Positions 58,640-64,000 of a stretch of 64,000 nucleotides of DNA are shown piece by piece. The stretch's first letter is position 1, and the number at the start of each line of letters is the position of its first letter. Location: contig NC_082696.1 in NCBI RefSeq assembly GCF_949987515.2, forward strand, positions 878,001 to 942,000, written 5' to 3'. Origin of the DNA: Delphinus delphis (Eukaryota > Chordata > Mammalia > Artiodactyla > Delphinidae). The notes under the pieces are model-generated. The model saw nothing but the letters and a program-made list of their open reading frames with translations. It had not been told where the DNA came from and searched no databases. A program made the position numbers and the translations under genes.

Positions 58640-59110
58640 CTTATCAGGGACTGAACAGTGGGGTTCTGAACATAGAATTTTAAAACATGGCCACGAATTA
58701 TTTGATGCTTCTTCATGAAGAGGAGAGTGCCTGTCCCTTCCTTATAGACCTGGGTGTTCTTATGACTGTTTTGACCAAAGAAGCATGACCACAGGATCCA
58801 TAGGCTTTCTAAGGCCCAGCATGGAAGCCCACTCAGCTTCTACTCTGTCCGCTAGAATGTTTGCTCTTGGACTCTGAGCCCCGCCGTGGAAGCCTCGCCA
58901 GGCTAAGGTTACCACCCTGCAGAGGCTGTGTCGGTGCCCCTTCAGCAGCACAGCTGAGCCCAGCAGGTGACAGCCACCAGTGCAACATGGAGCAGAGGGG
59001 TCCCCCACCTGGACTTGCCCGGCTTCTGACCCACAAAACCAGGAAATATAAGCAAATGGGTATTATTTTAAGCGGCTAAGTTTTGGGGGTAGCTTGTAAT
59101 GCAACAATTG
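58640..59110 (+). mobile_element. probable ancient ERVL/MaLR-type LTR relic
   Basis: The order 'cagcaggtgacagccaccag', 'caacatggagcagaggggtc', 'ttttaagcggctaagttttg' and 'gtagcttgtaatgcaacaat' recalls a mammalian LTR block ending 'aagccactaagttttggggt'. The boundaries and the exact family are not defined, and there is no coding content. Confidence 0.5.
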
Positions 59111-59462
59111 GAATATCTTTGGATATTTTTTCACATATTCTTTATTTCGTGAAGATATATTTTCTTAGTCTATTTCCATTTCCTTTTGAGTTAGGGGTGA
59201 TTTTGTCCATATTTTGGCATTCCCATTTCTTAGTTTTTTACACTGTCTCTTTTCTCTTTCTTAATAGACGTTGTTTTAAGACGAAGAGACTATGATGGGC
59301 CTACTAGGCAGGCACTGATTTTAACATATTTTCTCTTGAAACAGTGAACATGACCTTCTGTTAATAAAGAATCAAAAGTGATTCAAGCTATTATATCTAA
59401 TACTTAAAAAAGCAAAAATAGACGCAGATGGTTCTATTGCGTCCAGTGTTGCAGTGCTCATG
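59111..59462. other. unassigned DNA
   Basis: I see no recognisable element. Confidence 0.4.
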
Positions 59463-59697
59463 TGTACAGGCTGTTTTTTTGTGTGCGTGTGTGAGGTACG
59501 CGGGCCTCTCACTGCTGCGGCCCCTCCCACTGTGGAGCACAGGCTCCGGACGCGCAGGCTCAGCGGCCATGGCTCACGGGCCCAGCCGCTCCGCGGCATG
59601 TGGGATCTTCCCGGACCGGGGCACGAACCCACGTCCCCTGCATTGGCAGGCGGACTCTCAACCACTGCGCCACCAGGGAAGCCCTGTCTGCAGGCTT
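59463..59697 (-). repeat. short CHR SINE
   Basis: The body is about 59477-59684 in reverse orientation. Its A tail, read here as T, has been partly replaced by 'ttttttttgtgtgcgtgtgt'. The flanks 'tgtacaggctgttt' and 'tgtctgcaggcttt' are a weak duplication. Confidence 0.92.
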
Positions 59698-61117
59698 TAA
59701 ACAAGTTTTAAATAACAAAATTAAAATCTACTTGTGTGTAGTCTGGAAAGCCAGTGTGATTTCCTGACAGTCTCTTGCTAGCTGTTATTACACATTTCTT
59801 TGCCTTACTAATTCTATTTTCCTCTAGAATAAGGCAGCTAATTGGAATAACACAATTTGGGATCCGTGATTATACTTCTCTTTTGTTAACTCATTCGATT
59901 TTAAAATTTAATTTAACTTTTTGGTCATCTAAGAGATCACATTATGAGTAGGTTTTGAAATGTTTGACTTTTTAACTCTGCCTTTCCTACATTAAAATAA
60001 TGTGAAAAATTGATTGACTTTGTGAACTAGAACACAAAGCTAATGCCTTAGGTAAAACCTCTCCTGGACCCTATGGGAAAGAGCAGCAAAAAGGACCCAC
60101 CATAGGCTTGACCCTTGAATTGAATTGTTAGTTTCAGGAAGACAGTGTAATTTGTTTATAGTGAAATCTTCCTGTTAGTTTTTTTGTTGTTTTGTTTTTC
60201 CTTTTTTTTTAAGCCAAAAAATTGGGTGTGAACTGCTAATGACTAAAACTTGACATTTGGTTTTTTCCTTCCATCAGGGCAAACAAGCAGCCAGGAGGAG
60301 TAGAAGAATTAGTATTGGATAATTTCATAATTTTTAAAGACTGAAGCAACAGAATGACTTGCTTTGTTAATTTAACAATAATATATTACAAGAGAAATGG
60401 CTTGCTTAAGGTTGTCTCAAAACTTACCATTGGAAGCTTGAAGAGCTGATACTAGAGAATCCACTTACGGTTCCATTTCTGTTATCAGTTTACCTTAAAG
60501 AAAAGTTCCCTGAGTGAGACCTGGAGATAATAACATTCTGCTGAGCTGCTGATTCCAGGGTGAAGAACTCTAAAAACTACAACAGTTAAACGTTATTTAG
60601 GAACTTACTTCAGTTGCATTTAAAGTTGAAATAGCATTTTGTTGTCTAAAGGCAAAGTATTGAATTACCAAAAAGTGTAGTTTGACAAAACAATGAGCTA
60701 TTGCCATTGGAAGGGCAATTTTTAAATGTATATTGTGTCAGTCCTGCTTCTCTGTGGAGAAGGAAATAGCATAATATTTTGTAAATGCTCAGTAAAGCTA
60801 TTTTTGCCATAATTTGGACTGAAGGCCTTTGAAATAAATAATGTAAACTGCCACCTGTAGACATATGGCTGTGGTGAAGACCCTGACCAGGCCCTGCTTT
60901 CCCCAGGCGTTGTATGACGGCTCCACCTCCCTTTCAGGACAGCAGTAAACTACTGGCCATGGCTCGCTGTGTTTAAGACTATAAAACAGGAAGTTATCCA
61001 TCCATCCATCCACACATTTTTCTGTGAATGACAATTTAAAACCATGTAAGATGATGACGATATAGGCATTAGCTAAAAATACTAAGTATAATTTGGGGAC
61101 TCAGGTGATATCTGGAG
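59698..61117. other. unassigned DNA
   Basis: A short (ATCC)n run lies at 60998-61012. I recognise no gene or element. Confidence 0.4.
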
Positions 61118-63264
61118 CAAAGGTTAGAAAACTTGTTTTTTGGTGAAGGACCAGATAGAAAATATTTTAGGTGTGGGCCAGGAGGAAAATTGAGGATAAG
61201 GAAAGGAAACAAATCTCAACAATGTTTTCACTAGCGACTTTCAAAATATAATTATAAAATTGAGTGCAATTTTTGTTGTAATACAGATCTGCAGATGAGA
61301 AGAATGAAATAATATTTTTTGGGAGGGGTAATATTTTATTTAATTGGGGTTCAAAGTTAACATTCCTTATATCAGAATTAATTGCGAATGTACATCTGTT
61401 AATGCTTATCTGTAATGAAATTCTACATATTTCATCGTTGAAATTTTCTTTTCACACAGATAGGTATTACCAAACACTGATATCAACCCACAAATATTAG
61501 ATTTTAATTGAGCGTATTCATTCCTTGGCAAGTAGTCCTAGAATTCCATTAGATTTTACTCTTGATATTTGTCTGTTAATATTTCATTAAGTTGCAGATT
61601 AATCACCTTCAGTTGAAGGTTAGGTAGGAGCTCTTAACATGCAGCTAAATGGATTTTGAAATGTGGAAATTTCTTTTGCCCTGCTGGAACTGTTACAAGA
61701 GCTGAGCTTGGGAAATATGTCTGCTTCAAATGTATATGAGAATGGAGATCTCACTTCTTGTTTTGACTTCTGACAGCATGGGAAATGTACAAACCCTCTG
61801 TAACTTTCAATTCAAACATTAGTTGTCATCAAAATGACTTTAGTGCAGTATAACTTTTGCATGTAAGTATTGTTTTGCCTTGTAATTTTAGGTTGAATTT
61901 ATTAAGACACAGTATCAAGCTAATTCCACGGTTCTTCAGTGTTTGATAAAAATGGTAGAAGGCAGTTCTCATTTAGAAAACTTTGTCTCCACCTTGAACT
62001 CAACAGCTGCAATAGAGCTTTACTGGTGCTGAGTTGCTGGGCTGCTGTGTGGTGAGCAATTCAGTGCTCAGCTTGTATTTCTGACAGACTTCACCGCCCT
62101 GGGGAAGATTAGGTAACCAGAGCATTAAAGCTCACCATTGTCACTGCAGGTTCAGTGAGATAGGATAGATCAAAATACCTTCTGCAGAGTAGGTAATAAA
62201 TAACCCTAAGCTTCACACAATTTACATCCTCAAAAGTGTTGTCAAGCTTTTCCCTCCACAGGTTTTACCACCAGCAGTTGTAACACATCTTAGTGGATTC
62301 CACTTCAGGTTGTACCAAATCCATGTTTTTCTCAACTTCTTTTGAAATATTCTCATCTGTAGTTGCTCCAGGCTGACTATTGACTGAGACTAATTCTTAA
62401 GTCACTTTGAATTGCTGACTTCTTAAGTCAACAACGACGTTTGAGAAAATATTATCAGTAACACTTGTTGACTCGTCAGGAGTCGAGGAAGAGCTCTTGA
62501 GATAATTCTCCTTGTTGTTAGTGAACTATTGATGTTGCCACAATGTCCTCAATTCTTCAACATCCTTGAGTCGAAAGGCGAACAATCTTCCACGAGCTTA
62601 TTTGCTGGGGCCCACTTCCACGGCTGCTGCAATCAACCGTGATCTGTTTAACTCACAATTGGTTAACTGTTCTTCTTTGTTGAGATATTCTGCTTTAAAC
62701 TTTCTTCATGTTCTGACCATGCCGTCTGTGAGTTCTGATGAGCCTCAGTCTGGCCTGTGGGGGGATGAGGCCTCGTTGGGCTCAGCTTGAGTGTCATGGC
62801 AAAACAAGCATGATGTTGTGACGGTTCTGCAACACAACTGTCCACGCGCCCCCGCACCCCAATCTGGCTCACTGAGTCCACTTTCCTCTTCTTGTTTTGA
62901 CAAGGAAGTAGAACGTCATGGTAAGGAGTGTGTGGGGGGCTTGAAACGCTGCCAATTGATATTGCACCGCGTGGCGTGTGGTGCGACAAGCACAACGTGA
63001 GCCATGGGACCCACATCAGGTGGCCACCACAGCCACCCCCTCTGCATCACGGCAGCAAGTATCCACTGACAGCGTGGGAGCGTGTGGATGTGCCTTTCTT
63101 TGTGGACATTGGAATTTGAACTTCACGCCATTTTCGTGGGTTACAAAATATTCCCTAATTGTTTTCAACCACTTGGAAACATAAAAGGGGCTCTTAGCTC
63201 ACTGGCCTGTACAAAAGCAGGCTGTGAGCAGGGCTGGTTCCTGAGCCCAGTTTGCGGACTCACG
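61118..63264 (-). mobile_element. nearly end-to-end fossil hAT (Charlie-like) transposon
   Basis: The low-coordinate end (61118-61180) reads 'caaaggttagaaaac...ggaccagatagaaaatatttta'. I recall this as a common mammalian hAT terminus ('ggtcggcaaac...gggccagatagtaaatatttta'). The high-coordinate end, read on the minus strand from 63264, contains 'gtccgcaaactggg', 'cctgcttttgtacaggcc' and 'gtgagctaagagcccctttt'. These match the other terminus of that repeat type. Remnants of a transposase fill the space between in the right order and on the same strand. The terminal 15 bases match at only about 8 positions and no 8-bp duplication is convincing, so the exact ends are uncertain. Confidence 0.8.
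61330..62910 (-). pseudogene. hAT transposase remnant (BED finger to dimerisation domain)
   Basis: On the minus strand, N to C: QNKKRKVDS (about 62885) and then a CLFCHDT-like C..C pair of a BED zinc finger. Next comes the charged stretch LKAEYLNKEEQL in one frame (about 62680). CVKLRVIYYLLCREGIL (about 62235-62170) follows and corresponds to the 'C-K-MVIHCIIHQ-VLC' stretch of the catalytic core. LNKFNLKLQGKTILTC (about 61905-61860) corresponds to the 'LNELNLKLQGKN-LI' helix. ISVFGNTYLCEKKISTMKY with a following ALTDVH (about 61495-61400) is the C-terminal hAT dimerisation signature. Many stops and frameshifts make it non-functional. The closest living relatives by eye are host proteins derived from the same transposases (GTF2IRD2 C-terminal half, FAM200, ZBED5 type). 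Confidence 0.85.
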
Positions 63265-63757
63265 GAGGAAAGTCGCAGAGAAGTCAGGTACAGTTTGCAG
63301 TTAGCAAATGGGGAGGAGAGGACTCCATCCCGGGTAAAGGATCCGGGAGCTTGACCCGGCGTCACACATGCTCTGGTTATGCACCCATGTCCGCCTTCAC
63401 TCAGCTAAAGGTCAGAATTGTAGGTAGTGTGAAGGGTGGAGCTTGCGTGGGGCACCTCCATTCTGCATCGCTCGCCCACTTGCGGGCCCACCGTTAGCCT
63501 GCAGACTGTGGACGTTCCTGCTGCAACCTGAGCATCTCACGGACACTCTGCCTCTACCTTTCTCCCCTTCCACCTCCTCTCAATAGGTCAGGTCAGAAAA
63601 GGGCAAGAAAGGAGGAAAACACGCTGCTTTGGGGTTACACGTCTAATTTTGTGCATGCCTTATTCTTAACCAAGTCTGTTAAGGAAGAAGGTCAGAGACC
63701 CAAGGTAGAATTTGGAAAATCAAATCTTAAATGGAAAGAACAGTGTTTTTCAGAATT
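63265..63757. other. unassigned DNA
   Basis: I see no recognisable element. Confidence 0.4.
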
Positions 63758-64000
63758 CAAAATATTTTAATTTTTTTTTTTTTTTTTTTTTGCGGTACGC
63801 GGGCCTCTCACTGTTGTGGCCTCTCCCGTTGCGGAGCACAGGCTCCGGACGCGCAAGCTCAGCGGCCATGGCTCACGGGCCCAGCCGCTCCACGGCACGT
63901 GGGATCCTCCCGGACCGGGGCACGATCCCGTGTCCCCAGCATCGGCAGGCGGACTCTCAACCACTGCGCCACCAGGGAAGCCCCAAAATATTTTAATTTT
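63758..64000 (-). repeat. short CHR SINE with perfect 17-bp duplication
   Basis: The body is 63775-63983 in reverse orientation, with an uninterrupted T run and few differences from the other short copies. The duplication caaaatattttaatttt is perfect at 63758-63774 and 63984-64000, reaching the last base of the window. Confidence 0.96.

Noticed and set aside
1..64000. tRNA genes suggested by the A- and B-box-like sequence in SINE heads
   Set aside because: The heads are SINE-embedded tRNA relics that do not fold as a complete cloverleaf in context, and each is followed by SINE body and tail.
1..64000. CRISPR arrays, bacterial operons or phage genes
   Set aside because: Repeat content, splice sites and base composition are mammalian. 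The short tandem repeats are microsatellites, not spaced direct repeats.

Overview
The window is mammalian nuclear DNA, most likely from a cetacean (whale or dolphin) and at least from a whale/hippo/ruminant-type artiodactyl. The main reason is about fifteen copies of tRNA-derived CHR-type SINEs, whose heads read 'gggcttccctggtggcgcag'. Several belong to a short, well-conserved subtype ending in 'gcggtacgcgggcc' (read on the opposite strand). I see no ruminant Bov-B or Bov-tA block and no pig PRE-1 block. L1 3' ends of the artiodactyl type are also present. Coding density is very low, and nearly all open reading frames are chance frames or repeat-derived.

Genes. I recognise one real exon: 99 bp at 6888-6986 (+), bounded by AG and GT. 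It encodes 33 residues of a WD40 repeat that match my memory of the C-terminal region of WDR27. If that is right, the window lies in the 3' part of WDR27 on the + strand and probably runs into the DNA downstream of it. I could not find the exon before it or the terminal exon. The one processed pseudogene is a full-length EIF1 mRNA copy at 46442-47740, with a 14-bp target-site duplication and a 22-bp frameshifting deletion.

Layout. 1-6.1 kb: GC-rich, mostly unique DNA with a CpG island (3181-3690) and a long alternating purine/pyrimidine tract (3919-4087). 6.1-15.8 kb: the WDR27 exon, three short CHR SINEs, old L1 and SINE pieces and a solo MLT1-type LTR with its 5-bp duplication. 15.8-25.3 kb: unassigned DNA, an ancient L1 with a scrambled local duplication, two MIRs, a long CHR SINE and an L1 3' end. 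25.4-26.3 kb: a fossil MULE (MuDR-type) DNA transposon with long inverted repeats. 26.3-34.4 kb: unassigned DNA, a second compact CpG island (28855-29125) and old L1s. 34.4-36.8 kb: a 5'-truncated L1 with ORF2 remnants. 36.8-48 kb: unassigned DNA, L2, MIR and L1 pieces and the EIF1 pseudogene. 48-58 kb: a 10-kb stack of old L1s, all on the minus strand, pierced by SINEs. 58-64 kb: an LTR relic, two short CHR SINEs and a nearly end-to-end fossil hAT transposon on the minus strand (61118-63264).

The two fossil DNA transposons (MULE and hAT) and the unexplained CpG islands are the least ordinary parts. I found no tRNA gene, rRNA gene, CRISPR array or intact protein-coding gene. Repeat family names come from memory of consensus sequences and were not checked against a database.
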